NCBI GenBank assembly: GCA_963704405.1
Contig: OY969903.1
Location: forward strand, 620,001-684,000
Length of the DNA stretch: 64,000 bases
Direction of reading: 5' to 3'
Origin: MFD01213-c1 sp963704405
GTDB lineage: Bacteria > Planctomycetota > Phycisphaerae > Tepidisphaerales > Tepidisphaeraceae
Below the pieces are notes generated by a model. The model saw only the letters and a list, made by a program, of their open reading frames with translations, made no database searches and was not told the origin of the DNA. A program made the position numbers and the translations under genes. Below, in pieces: positions 1 to 10,259 of the stretch (position 1 is the first letter of the stretch; the number at the start of each line of letters is the position of its first letter).

Positions 1-2
1 AA

Positions 3-71
3 TATAAGTACAACGGCACCGGCGTTGCGCTCACGACCCCGGTTGTTTTGACTGTCACCACCTCGAACTAA
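3..71 (+). CDS. C-terminal end of a surface/secreted protein (partial)
   Basis: Only the last 22 codons of a gene entering from the left are present, ending at a TAA at 69-71. The tail reads YKYNGTGVALTTPVVLTVTT then SN. The same closing pattern (YxYNGTG, PVVLT, TSN-stop) occurs in the gene entering from the right end of the window (63872-64000, minus) and in a decayed copy at 61710-61900. It is therefore probably the C-terminus of a paralogous family in this genome. Nothing more can be said about function from 22 residues. A hairpin follows directly. Confidence 0.55.
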   Translation, partial: YKYNGTGVALTTPVVLTVTTSN

Positions 72-83
72 GCAGGCACGAAA

Positions 84-110
84 GACCGCCTGAATTTCTT
101 GAGGCGGTTT
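84..110 (+). terminator. Intrinsic terminator-like hairpin
   Basis: An ACCGCCT/AGGCGGT stem with a 10-base loop, followed by a short T stretch, lies 13 bases after the stop of the partial gene ending at 71. Confidence 0.5.
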
Positions 111-318
111 AAGTTGCGACTCACAAATGGGCGGGCGACCGCGGCTTCCTGCCACGGTCGCCCGCCGGTCGCGCCGGCACCGGGCCGCGATTTGGCGCGG
201 ATAAGCCGGTGATTTATCCGATTAAGCTGGTGAGGTATGCGGGGTCGCGCGGGGCAATTAAATTGCGCCATCCGGTTTGGCCGTTCGCAACGGGTGGGGG
301 CCGCGGCACAATCGGGGG

Positions 319-1281
319 ATGGCTCAATCTGGTGATCTCCGCATCGGGATTTCGGGGTGGACCTATACACCGTGGCGGAAGACGTTTTATCCTGATGGCC
401 TCGCTCAACGGTTCGAACTCGCTTACGCGTCAACGCGGCTCAACTCGATCGAAATCAATGGATCGTTCTATTCCCTTCAGCGGCCTACCAGTTATCGCGC
501 GTGGTATGACGCCACCCCGGAAGGCTTTGTGTTTTCGGTGAAAGGGGGACGATACATCACGCACCTTCGCCGGTTGCGCGATGTTCAGGATCCGCTGGCG
601 AATTTCTTTGCCAGCGGAATCCTGGAACTGAAGGAAAAGCTGGGCCCGATCCTCTGGCAGTTTCCGCCGAATTTTAAATTTGACGCCGAAAAGTTCGAGA
701 CGTTTTTCAACATGCTTCCGACGGACACTCAGGCCGCCTCGGCGCTCGCGAAGCGGCACACGGGCATGGTGAAGGGCCGCGCCTCATCGCGAATCGACGA
801 AGTGCGGCCCGTGCGCCATGCGATTGAAATTCGCCATCCTTCCTTTCGGTCGCCGCAATTCATCGATCTGCTTCGGCGATACAACCTCTCGCTGGTCGTC
901 GCCGACACCGCCGGCCTCTGGCCCTATCTGGAAGACGTCACCGCGGACTTTGTTTACATCCGCCTGCACGGCGAACAGGAAATCTACGCCAGCGGTTACA
1001 CCCACGACGCCCTGGATCGCTGGGGCAAGCGCATCGAACTTTGGCGGCAGGGAAAAGAACCGGCCGACGGACCCAAAGCCTCACCCAAAGCGGCCAGAAA
1101 ACGCGCCACGCGCGATGTGTTTGTCTACTTCGACAACGATAAAAAAGTACACGCGCCGTACGACGCAATGAAGTTGGCGGGGCAGCTTGGGATCACTTGG
1201 ACAGCCGACCACGAGAAGGACACACCGCCGATCAAGGCGAACGCAAAGACGAACGCAAAGACGAATCGCAAAGCCCGATAA
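319..1281 (+). CDS. DUF72 domain-containing protein
   Basis: 320 aa. The N-terminus RIGISGWTYTPWRKTFYP, followed by RLNSIEINGSFYSLQ and FSVKGGRYITH, is the classic opening of the DUF72 (YecE-like) TIM-barrel family. LGPILWQFPPNFKFD, AIEIRHPSF and DFVYIRLHG are further family blocks, and the C-terminal VFVYFDND is also typical. The catalytic role of the family is not established. The ATG at 319 is preferred over a TTG at 277 because the family motif starts six residues after it and a G-rich stretch (GGGGGA) lies just upstream. The C-terminus has a Lys/Asn/Thr-rich repeat tail (KANAKTNAKTNRKAR), not a family feature. It stands alone between intergenic regions. Confidence 0.9.
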   Translation: MAQSGDLRIGISGWTYTPWRKTFYPDGLAQRFELAYASTRLNSIEINGSFYSLQRPTSYRAWYDATPEGFVFSVKGGRYITHLRRLRDVQDPLANFFASGILELKEKLGPILWQFPPNFKFDAEKFETFFNMLPTDTQAASALAKRHTGMVKGRASSRIDEVRPVRHAIEIRHPSFRSPQFIDLLRRYNLSLVVADTAGLWPYLEDVTADFVYIRLHGEQEIYASGYTHDALDRWGKRIELWRQGKEPADGPKASPKAARKRATRDVFVYFDNDKKVHAPYDAMKLAGQLGITWTADHEKDTPPIKANAKTNAKTNRKAR

Positions 1282-1526
1282 TCCTGCACCTGTTTCGCAG
1301 CTTTGGCTGTATCGTCCGAATCTCTGCCCACAACTAATGGTGGCGATGTTCAACGGCCGATCCTACAGGCAGAATGAAGTTAAAGAGTTAAGTAAACGTT
1401 TGGGTTCCCTCCGATAAGCTTTTTGCATGGAGGCCAGACAAGCAGCTTCGGCGCAGGGAATTGGCCTGAACTGCGAAGGATTGGTTTGGCTGATGTGCAG
1501 AAGTCCAGTTGTGAAAGGAGCAGGCC

Positions 1527-1727
1527 GTGAACAACATGATGAACAACGTGATGAGCCGCGGAATGGAATCGATGAGCCAGGGGCATTGGTTGCTGCAGGT
1601 GGTATGCGGACCCAGATACAACGCCTTCGTCCCCGTCCGCGATCGCGGCGAACAAGCCGACCGATTCTTCCGAGCCGCGACGGTTGGCGTAGAGGAAGAA
1701 GGAGAGCGGTGGGATGGGATGGAATGA
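1527..1727 (+). CDS. Small hypothetical protein (66 aa)
   Basis: A GTG-started frame of 66 codons with an AAAGGAG Shine-Dalgarno-like sequence about 6 bases upstream. The N-terminus is rich in Met and Asn (MNNMMNNVMSRGMESMSQG) and the C-terminus is acidic. No known family is recognised. Other frames overlap it, so it is supported only by the ribosome binding site and its position in an otherwise empty 640-base gap between the DUF72 gene and the histidine kinase. Nothing else was recognised in 1282-1920. Confidence 0.35.
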   Translation: MNNMMNNVMSRGMESMSQGHWLLQVVCGPRYNAFVPVRDRGEQADRFFRAATVGVEEEGERWDGME

Positions 1728-1920
1728 GCAACTGACTTGCACGCGTCATCCGTACCGCTTAACCAGGACACACGACATCCAGGCTCTTCTGGTCAGCCAT
1801 GACAGGTTACGCATCACAAATTTCGCAATCGCACGAACTTGTCATTTCCAACCCTTTACGATTATCCTGTCCCGCGTCGAATTCGCTTCCTGATTGGCAC
1901 GTCAGACTTGGGGCGATGCA

Positions 1921-4638
1921 ATGGATTCTGGGTCTGTGACTCCATCGCCGTTCCGTGAAAATACCGCGGGGTTTCCTTCGTCAAGTGTTGTTGAATATCT
2001 GCCCGACGCCGTGCTGGTGGTCGATCGGTCCTGGCGGATTTGCTTCGCCAATGCCGAGGCGCGCCATCGCCTTCGGTTGGACGGGTCGGCGGGGGCCGAG
2101 CTCTGGCAGGTGATGCCGGAGGCGATCGAGCAGGTGCGCGATAAGCACTATCGCCGCGCGATGATGGATGGGGTGTCGGTGCGGTTTGAGCAATATTCGC
2201 CGCGCGATCAGGCCTGGTATGTGGTGCGGGCAGGGACAGGCGGAGGGGCTGCTGATCACCATGACCGATGTGACCGACCTGAAGCGATCCGAAGAAGATC
2301 TGCGAGATCGCGAGGACCGCTATCGTCTGCTGTTCGATCGCAATCCGATGCCGATGTATTCCTATGAGGTGGAGGAATTCCGGTTTGTGATGATGAATGA
2401 TGCGTTCGTCGATCAGTACGGCTATACGCGCGATGAGCTGCTGAAGATGTCGATCTTCGAGATTCATCCGCCGGAGGATGCCGAAAAGCTGCGCGAGCTG
2501 ATTCGGCGGATCGCGCGGAACCGGCTTTCGTATTCGGGCATCTGGCGGCAGGTGAAAAAAGACGGAACGACCATTTCGGTTGATGTCAGCAGCCGCGGGT
2601 TCTCGGCCGGCGGGCGATGGGTGCGGGTGGCGGCGGCGATGGATGTGACCGAGCGGCTTAAAGCCCAGCAGGCAATCGCCGGCAGCGAGCAGCGATATCG
2701 ATCGCTCGTGGAAACCGCCGGCAGCGTCATCATCTGCCTCGATCCGAACCATCGCATCACCGAATGGAACGATGAGGCCCAGCGGCTTTCCGGCCGAACC
2801 CGTGAAGAGGTGATGGGGCAGGATTACTTCACATTGTGTTTGCCGCACGCATATTGGAATGATGTGGATGCGGACATGCGGCGCGTGCTGACGGGAGAAA
2901 TCACACGCGGGTTTGAAGCGCCCTTCTGCACCAATAAGGGAACGATGCACCTGTGCCTGTGGAATGTCTGCCGGCAGTTGGATGATTCGGGCAATCCGAT
3001 CGGCATCATCGCGGTCGGGCAGGACATCACCGATCGCAAAACCGCCGAGGAAGCGCTGCGTTCCAGCGAGAATTTATATCGCACGGTAGGGGAGGCGATG
3101 CCCCAATTGATGTGGACGATGCGGCCCGATGGAACATACGAATACACCAACGCCCGCTTCACTACCATCACCGGCCTGACGGCCGAGCAGGCCAACGTCG
3201 CCGGCTGGGCGGCGTTTGTTCATCCGGAAGATATGCCGGAAGTTGTCGGTGCCTGGCGGCAGGCATGCGAGCGCCCGCGCACGGGCAACTGGAAATACGA
3301 TTTCGCCGCGTGGACGGCGTGTATCGTTGGTTCCTCGCGCGCACCGCGCCCCTGCTGGATGTGGATGGGAAACTGCAGAAATGGGTCGGTGTCGCCACTG
3401 ATATCGATGAGCTGAAGCGCACGCAGGAAGAGCTTCAGCAGGCCAAGGACGCCGCCGAGGCCGCGAACGAGGCGAAGGATCAATTCCTGGCGGTGCTGAG
3501 CCACGAACTGCGAACGCCTTTAACGCCCGTGCTGCTCACCGCATCGGCCCTTCGGCTGGAGCCGGCGCTCGATCCGGAAGTGCGCGAATCATTGGGCATG
3601 ATCTCCGAGCAGATCGAACTTGAAGCGCGGCTCATTGATGATCTGCTCGATCTCACCCGCATCGCCCGCGGGAAATTTATCCTGAGCATGAAGGATATCG
3701 ACGCGCACGATGTCGTCCGCCGATCCATCGAAGTCTGCGAGTCGACAATCTCAGCCCAGGGCCTGAAGTTCACCATTGATTTGAAAGCGACCCAGCGGCG
3801 AATTTACGCCGACCCCGGAAGGCTGCAGCAGCTCCTGAGCAACCTTCTCAACAACGCCGCCAAGTTCACATCCACCGGCGGAACGGTTTCCATCCGCACG
3901 TGGAATGAAGGCGGTAATGCGCCCGCGCGCGTGGCGGCTGCCGCCAGGCCCGTCGGCGATTTTGTACCCGTCGCGGGGAGCTTTCTGGTGGAGGTGGCCG
4001 ACACAGGCGTGGGGATCGATCCAATCATGCTGCCGCGCATTTTCAATGCATTTGAACAAGGCGAGCGCAGCATCACTCGCCGATTTGGCGGATTAGGGCT
4101 GGGACTGACGATCGGCAAAACCATTGCCGAAATGCACGGCGGATCGCTCTCTGCCACCAGCGAAGGGCGCGACCGAGGCGCAACGCTGACGTTGCGGCTG
4201 CCCATCCTCACCGGCCCGCGCCCGGCCACACCGCCGCCGGCGCCCCTTCACCAACCCACCCGGCGGACAAAGGTGATGGTGGTCGATGACCACGAGCCCA
4301 CATTGCGCATGATGAGCAGATTGCTGCGATCTTTGGGCCACGAGGTAACATCCGCCGACTCGGCAGAAGCCGCGCTGAAACTCGCGAAGACAGAGTGCCC
4401 CGATCTGCTGATCAGCGACATCGGCATGCCCAACCAATCGGGCTGGGCTCTTCTGGAAGAACTCCGCCGAGCCTGCTCAACGGCCCCGGCGGCCATCGCC
4501 ATCAGCGGCTACGGAACCGACGAAGACCTGCAAAGAAGCCGCGACGCAGGTTTTGTGGAGCACCTGGTCAAGCCGGTGGATGTGGAACGACTGCGAACGG
4601 TCATCGATCAAGTCATCGCGGCGGGGGCGCAGCATTAG
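1921..4638 (+). CDS. PAS-rich hybrid sensor histidine kinase with receiver domain (two frameshifts)
   Basis: Corrected length is about 905 aa. Order: an N-terminal PAS (VVEYLPDAVLVVDRSWRICF), three further PAS units (RYRLLFDRNPMPMYSYEVEE; YRSLVETAGSVIICLDPNH; TVGEAMPQLMWTMRPDG), a HisKA box with the phospho-His (FLAVLSHELRTPLTP), an HATPase domain (LLSNLLNNAAKFT, VADTGVGIDP, GLGLGL) and a C-terminal receiver (MVVDDHEPT, phospho-Asp in LLISDIGMP, VKPVD). No membrane segment is seen, so it is probably cytosolic. The frame shifts forward one base at 2231-2249 and back at 3299-3310, so three open segments (1921-2367, 2168-3415, 3112-4638) must be joined. Both breaks fall inside conserved PAS regions and compensate each other. 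This fits indel errors or a recent pseudogene. The ligand is unknown. Confidence 0.85.
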
Positions 4639-4745
4639 CAATCCGGAATTCTAATGACGAACCGGGAGGGGGACGTCCTTTGAGGTGATGCTATGGATAT
4701 TCAGGCGTCACACTGCTTCGTATCCAACAATTCAATCCTGCAACG

Positions 4746-4776
4746 AAAACCCCCCCCGGAAAACCCGGGGGGTTTC
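4746..4776 (+). terminator. Strong hairpin terminator
   Basis: An A3C-run/G-run-T3 stem (AAACCCCCC with GGGGGGTTT) around a short loop, about 100 bases after the stop of the kinase at 4638. It is nearly symmetric and could serve both strands. Confidence 0.6.
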
Positions 4777-4887
4777 AACGAGGTGGACGAGACACGGTTA
4801 GAACTCTTCCTAGCTGGCGTGGCCGAAAACGGGGACGCGCTCGCCGCACTTCTACAAGTCATTTAGTTTAAAAAATACGGGCAAAGC

Positions 4888-4922
4888 CGGGATGCGGCCA
4901 AGATTATCCTAGCCGCATCCCG
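4888..4922 (-). terminator. Hairpin downstream of the AIPR-like gene
   Basis: A perfect 11-bp stem CGGGATGCGGC/GCCGCATCCCG with a 13-base loop, 28 bases after the stop of the minus-strand gene at 4950. On the minus strand a run of T follows about 15 bases later. With the hairpin at 4746-4776 it accounts for most of the otherwise empty gap 4639-4949. Confidence 0.5.
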
Positions 4923-4949
4923 GACTATGAGCCCGGCGCACACAAATCG

Positions 4950-6390
4950 CTACTTTCCGTTAAGGGTCTGCTGGAATTGTTGCACCGCGAACTCGTGCGA
5001 TTCCGGTGCTTTCGCGATCTTCTGTGGATCCCAGCCCGCGAATTCGAGCACCATCGCGTAAGGGCCCGCAATACGGGGCAGGACCTTGCGAACGAACGCC
5101 GATGGATTATCAACCACCCACTTCACCTTCCCGTTTGCCACCTCCATCAGGCCTTGCAAGCCGTAAACGAGCGGCACGATAAGCCCTTCAGGGTAGATGC
5201 AGGGCTTCGAGCCGGGCTTTGCACGAACAGTTCGGCGCATGAAGGGTGTCATCGGCTCGGCGGCGGTGAAGCCGGCGATGTCTTTACCCGTAGCCTTGGC
5301 ATCGCGACGTCCCTCTGGGTCGTAGAGCTTCACGATGGGCTTCGAACGGAATCTACGGCTGTGGCTGTTATACGCTTCAGGAAATTCTTCATAGATCAAA
5401 TCGTAGAGTTCCGGGAGGTCGCCGAGGATCTTGAATGCGCTTTTGACGCCAGGGTGGATCAACGTATGGCGCACGGCGTCTCCCTTCTTAGTCACGTCGG
5501 AATGCCGCATAAGTTCATCGAAAAGTTTTGAGCACTCGCCCTTGTTTCGATAGATGTTCTGCGGCGTTACGCGTATGTCCAATGGAAGCCCCTTCGCCGC
5601 GTTGAGGAGGTTCAATGGAATCCACGCCAACGCGACCAAATCACGTACCTTTACTGGGCGCGTTTCGTCTTCCGCCTCCCACGTGTTCGGTTTCCACTCA
5701 ACGCGTTCCGCCAGGTTCTCCGGGACCTGCTCCTTGATTTCTTCGTAGAACCCTTTCTTATTCGCAGCTGCTTCGAACGGAAGCTGGGCGTTGTTGTTGC
5801 GCCGCACAAATGTCGATGAGGGCCGAGCGGAAAGCGTCTACTGCTTCTTCATCGGAGCGTGCGGGCACAAGCAGCTCAAGTGGTATCAAAGTGTCAAATT
5901 CCTCTTTGCGACCGTCCAACTGCTCCGCATATTTCGGCCAAACCTTAAGCAGATCATCCCACGATTTGACCTGCTTCCAGTCGCGCTCATCCATGAGGTC
6001 CTTGAGCATGAACAGGCCCGCACCCAGAAGGTTGTGGCCGCCGTCGAGCACACCCTCGACCTCAGGATCTTCAAATTCGACACGGTAGCGGTTGCGATCA
6101 AGCGACTTGAAGTTGCCGGTGCCCAGCAGAATCCCCTTCGAACGGTTGGCGAAGAAATCGATGCCCGTGTCCCTGCACTCGGTGAGCGACCGCAGGATGT
6201 CGTCGATCACCCGGTTCCTTCGAGCCGAGCGCGGATCGGGGCCCAGTATTGTGTCATGGTAGAGCGGGAGAAGCTGCTTCATCTGAACCGTGCCGACGAT
6301 CCGGCGAACGATGCAACTGCCATCCTTCGGTGGATGCTCCGGCTGAACGGCGGCATCGACGAAGCGAATTATGATAGATTGAGCTGGCAT
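4950..6390 (-). CDS. AIPR/DGQHR-like protein, possible phage-resistance gene (frameshifted)
   Basis: About 479 aa after removing one extra base near 5799-5807, where two open segments overlap (upstream ending QQQRP..., downstream starting MRRNNNAQLPF). The start at 6390 has a strong AAGGAG about 9 bases upstream. Visible features are GTGNFKSLDRNRYRVEFED then VEGVLDGGHNLLGAG, which resembles the GQQT/DGGH/DGQHR box of AIPR and DGQHR/DndB-type proteins, and ICAARNNNAQLPFEAAANKK, which sits where AIPR proteins carry their NxxQxP-type segment. AIPR proteins are associated with abortive infection; assignment here rests on these two motifs and is tentative. It is the only gene before the 3' end of tRNA-Ser (6648), a common position for mobile islands. 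Confidence 0.5.
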
Positions 6391-6647
6391 TGCCAGTCTC
6401 CTTTCGTATGCCCAAGAGCGAGCGTGGAGACCGGCCACAGGGAGTGAACTCGCCGTCTGCCCCAAGGGCTGGAAGGCTCCGAGTTTGCTTCCGTCCGGAA
6501 GCATGTAGCCGGAGTCCAATCCAGACTCCTAGTGCGACTATCCAGTCGCGAACAGGAAAATAACACTATTACCCGCAGCGTGTCAATGACGATCAAGATG
6601 TCTGATGCATCCAACGCATTTATTGAACTCTTTCGCGCGAGACAAAC

Positions 6648-6737
6648 GGAGAGACGGGGATTCGAACCCCGGATACGGATTTGACTCCGTATAACGGTTT
6701 AGCAAACCGTCGCCTTCAGCCGCTCGGCCATCTCTCC
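6648..6737 (-). tRNA. tRNA-Ser(GCT)
   Basis: On the minus strand the 90-base sequence folds as a class II tRNA: acceptor GGAGAGA/TCTCTCC, D-arm with GCCGAGCGGCTGAAGGC, anticodon stem ACGGT/ACCGT around TTGCTAA (anticodon GCT, reading AGC/AGT), a long variable arm (TACGGA...TCCGTA) as expected for Ser, and a T-arm CGGGGTTCGAATCCCCG. The CCA end is not encoded. Confidence 0.97.
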
Positions 6738-6821
6738 AGGTGAGCGTTCGCTGACATCGTATCGTTGGGCGATTGGCATTTCAAATACCGTTGCAGTCGG
6801 TGTTTCGCCGGGGTTCCTCTG

Positions 6822-8351
6822 CTACGCCAACGCGGCCATGTCTTTAAATCTGGACTTCAGGTCGCTGTAGAGTTTGTCGTAGACGCCGTAATGGCGGTCG
6901 TACAGCGCTGATTGTTTCTTGTTCGGTGCGATCCTGGCCGTGCGCTTGATCGACGCCTTGCAGGCTTCTTCAACACTGTCAAAAATACCCGTCCCCACAC
7001 CTGCCAGCAGCGCCGCCCCATACGCCGGGCCTTCGGTGGCGTTGGTCAGGATGTAGGGGGCTTTGTAGATGTTGGCCTGAAGCTGGCGCCAGAACGGGCT
7101 GCGCGAACCGCCGCCGGAACCGCGAACTTCGCTGACGCAGATGTTCATGGATCGCATGATTTCCAGTGCATCGCGCATACCGAAGGTGACGCCTTCCAGA
7201 AGGGAGCGGATCATCATCGCGCGGGTGTGGCGGGCAGTCAGACCGATCCATCCGCCACGGGCGGCAGGGTCGGGGTGCGGGCAGCGCTCGCCGGTGAGAT
7301 AGGGAAGGAAAAACAACCCTCCGCAGCCCGGTTTGGCGGTTTCGGCGAGCGCGATAAGCAACTGGTACGGGTCCACCTTCGTCTTCTTCGCCTGGCGAAT
7401 TTCTTCATCCGCCAATTGATTGCGGAACCACTGAAAGCTGCCGCCGGCGGACAACATGCAGCCGAAGATGCACCATTTGCCCGGAATCGCGTGGCACATC
7501 GTATGGACGCGGCCCAGCGGATCGAGCGTAGGCTGGTCGCTGTGCGCGAACATCACCCCGCTGGTTCCAAGTGATGCCGAAACGCAGCCGGGGGAGACGA
7601 TTCCATTCCCCACGGCGCCTGCGGCCTGATCTCCCGCGCCACCGACAATAGGCGTTCCACCGCGCAGGCCCAGACTCACCGCCACATCCGCGCTCAGGAC
7701 CCCGGTGACATCGGTCGACTCATGCAGCCGCGGCAGCAGGGCGCGGTCGATATGGAGCAATCCCAATAGCTCATCCGACCATCGCCGCTTCACAACATCC
7801 AGCAGCAGCGTTCCGCTGGCGTCGCTGACTTCAGTTGCATACTCGCCGGTCAGTCGAAAGCGGATGTAATCCTTCGGCAGAAGGATGTGCTTTGTCTTGG
7901 CATAAACCCTGGGCTCATTCTCCCGAACCCACAAAATCTTAGGGGCTGTGAACCCAGTCAGCGCCGGATTGGCGACAAGATGAATCAGCGCTTCGCGTCC
8001 GCCGGCCCTGGATTCAATTTCCTGGCATTGGCTGGCGGTGCGCTGATCATTCCAAAGCAGCGCAGGCCGCAGCGGTTGAACGCCATCCCCCAGAAAAACG
8101 CTGCCGTGCATCTGCCCGGAAAGCCCGATGCCGCTGATGTCGGCTGCCCTGAGCCTCGCCTTCTTCATCACCGCCTTGGTCGCGCTGACAGTCGCCGCCC
8201 ACCATTGCTGCGGATCCTGCTCCGACCACCCTGGCTTAGGCGATGAAACCGTATGCGGCGACATCGCCGTCGCGAGCACCTTCCCCTCTTCATCACAAAT
8301 AAGCGTCTTGGTTCCACTGGTTCCAATGTCGATCCCGAGCAGGTGGGACAT
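6822..8351 (-). CDS. xylB: Xylulokinase
   Basis: 509 aa, FGGY-family carbohydrate kinase that phosphorylates D-xylulose to xylulose 5-phosphate in the cytosol. Seen: the N-terminal phosphate loop LLGIDIGTSGTKTLICDE, GIGLSGQMHGSVFLG (the QMHG signature of xylulokinases), LLWNDQRT, GGAGDQAAGAVGNG (catalytic Asp region), LPYLTGERCPHPDP and GSGGGSRSPFWRQLQANI. The ATG at 8351, preceded by GAGGAAAAG, is chosen over an upstream in-frame start at 8408 because IDIGTSGTKT begins a few residues after it. No xylose isomerase or transporter is adjacent, so it appears to be a stand-alone gene here. The family includes kinases for other pentuloses, but QMHG favours xylulose. Confidence 0.93.
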   Translation of the reverse strand: MSHLLGIDIGTSGTKTLICDEEGKVLATAMSPHTVSSPKPGWSEQDPQQWWAATVSATKAVMKKARLRAADISGIGLSGQMHGSVFLGDGVQPLRPALLWNDQRTASQCQEIESRAGGREALIHLVANPALTGFTAPKILWVRENEPRVYAKTKHILLPKDYIRFRLTGEYATEVSDASGTLLLDVVKRRWSDELLGLLHIDRALLPRLHESTDVTGVLSADVAVSLGLRGGTPIVGGAGDQAAGAVGNGIVSPGCVSASLGTSGVMFAHSDQPTLDPLGRVHTMCHAIPGKWCIFGCMLSAGGSFQWFRNQLADEEIRQAKKTKVDPYQLLIALAETAKPGCGGLFFLPYLTGERCPHPDPAARGGWIGLTARHTRAMMIRSLLEGVTFGMRDALEIMRSMNICVSEVRGSGGGSRSPFWRQLQANIYKAPYILTNATEGPAYGAALLAGVGTGIFDSVEEACKASIKRTARIAPNKKQSALYDRHYGVYDKLYSDLKSRFKDMAALA

Positions 8352-8585
8352 ACTCTTTTCCTCAATCGAATCCCCGAAACATTCTGGCAAGAGAAGTGGC
8401 AGATGCAAGACAGAACAGCAAAGGCGCGAGCCCCGATCTTTTGCACAAAAGACGTCTTACTTTCCTGGAAAACAATTAGACACAAACCAATCGCCCGCCC
8501 TGCGAAAGCATCACCAGCGATTTCAGCCGGTGATACCAGCGGCGTCCAGCAATCTCACAATCAATGGCAGAAGGTTTAGAGGCGC

Positions 8586-10093
8586 TTAATATTCCCTTCG
8601 CTGCCGCGCGGTGGGAATACTGAGGATCTTTCGATATTTCGCCACTGTCCGCCGCGCCAGCTCTATCCCCTGTTCTTTCAGCTTATCCACGATCTCATCA
8701 TCATTCAGCGGATTGGATCGGTCTTCATTCCCGATGATGACTTTCAGTTTTTCCTTCACTGCGTCCCAGCTCATATCTTCGCCTTCGGCGCTTTGCGTGC
8801 CGCCGGAGAAGAATCGGCGAAGCGGGAATACACCGCGCGGCGTCTGGATCCATTTTTCACTGACGGCCCGTGATACCGTCGCCACATGAATCCCAAGCTG
8901 GTCCGCCACCGAAATCATCGGCAATGGCCGCAGAAATTCCGGCCCTTTATCGAAGAATTCCCGCTGAGCATCCACCACCGCCCGAATCACCCGCATGATC
9001 GTGCTCTTGCGCTGCTCGATGGATTCGATCAGCCAACGCGCGTTGCGCACGTTGTTGGAAAGGAACTCGCGGGTTTTCTTGTCTCCCTTTTTCTCTTTCA
9101 GGAACTTCCGCCACATCCCGCTGATGTACAGGTTCGGCGCGGATCATTCTGCATTTCAATTTCGTATTTGTCGGTTTCTTCGTCGTAATAAATCCGCGCA
9201 TCGGGAATAATCGGCGGCGCATCATCCCCGCCAACCTGCTTGCCCGGATGCGGATGCAGACACGCGAGCTTTTTCACACCATGCTTAATTTCATCAATCG
9301 ATCGGCCAAGCTTCTTGCTGATTTGCGGATACCGGTTCATCTCCAGGTCTTTCAGATGATCCGTGATCAGTGTCCGCTCCAGGTCAAAGTCGTGCCCCTC
9401 GGCGGTTTCGTCATCCTCCGCCAGCGAATCCAGTTGGATCAGCAGGCATTCCCGCAGATTTCTCGCCCCCACGCCCGCCGGCTCCAGGTTCTGCACCAGC
9501 TTTAGCGCCGCCTGCAAATCCTCCATCGTCAGCGGGGTCTTGAACTCCTTCTGAATCTGCTCAAGTTCTGTCCGGAGATAGCCTTCACCGTCAATATAGT
9601 TGATGATCGCTTCGCCCGCCGCCCGCACGCCCGGCGGGCATTCCACAAACGCCCATTGCCCAAGGAGATGCTCCTGCAGATTCACACCGCGGTCGGCGGT
9701 GTTGTTCATCGCATCCAGCTTTTTGTCCCGCTCCCCGTCATAACTCGATTGCCGGAAGCTCGAACCCCCGATGCTCGAGAATTCCTCGTTTTCAAAGTAA
9801 TCGGAGATGCGCGCCAGCCGATCAAAATCCTCCGAAGCGTCCTCCTTCATCGTCAGCGCCTGCTCCCCTTCGGAAAATTCCTCCCGCGCCTCCTGCACCT
9901 CCGGGGCCGCTTCCGCCCCCGGCTCCGCTTCGTTCTCCCGCAGCTCCAGGACAGGGTTCCCCTGAATCTCCTGTTCAATCCGTTCCTCCAGCGCCATAAG
10001 AGGCAACTGAAGGATTTCCATGCTCTGGATCATCCGCGGCGTGAGAAGCTGCCGCATCTCCGTCCGCATGTGAATCGATTGATTTAACTGCAT
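8586..10093 (-). CDS. rpoN: RNA polymerase sigma-54 factor (frameshifted)
   Basis: About 502 aa after adding one base near 9131-9141. The first segment (10093-9098) has the Gln/Leu-rich region I (MRQLLTPRMIQSMEILQLPL, ALEERIEQEIQGNPVLELRE), an acidic region II, and the start of the core-binding region III (LQEHLLGQWAF, NLEPAGVGARNLRECLL). The second (9116-8586) has the remainder, a helix-turn-helix (ISVADQLGIHVATVSRAVSEKWIQTPRG), and the C-terminal RpoN box ARRTVAKYRKILSIP, with TVAKYR in place of the usual TVAKYRE. The break sits at NDP(R)NLYISGMWRKF. A region containing single rpoN would be expected to be intact, so a sequencing indel is likely. It directs transcription from -24/-12 promoters with enhancer-binding ATPases. 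Confidence 0.93.
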
Positions 10094-10259
10094 ACCCTAT
10101 ACCCGGTTACAACATATATCACAAAACAGGCATGTGTTTTGCTAAGGCGACTATAACATTGGAACCGGAAGGCGGCAAAGGGGAAATGTCGGAAACAATA
10201 GGGGAAAATAATTCGCTTGGCGGCGATTTTGCTGACAACCGCCGGGCCCGCTGTCTGTT

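Noticed and set aside
209..541. Frame overlapping the DUF72 gene on the same strand
   Set aside because: It is a shadow of the clear DUF72 frame and has no recognisable domain.
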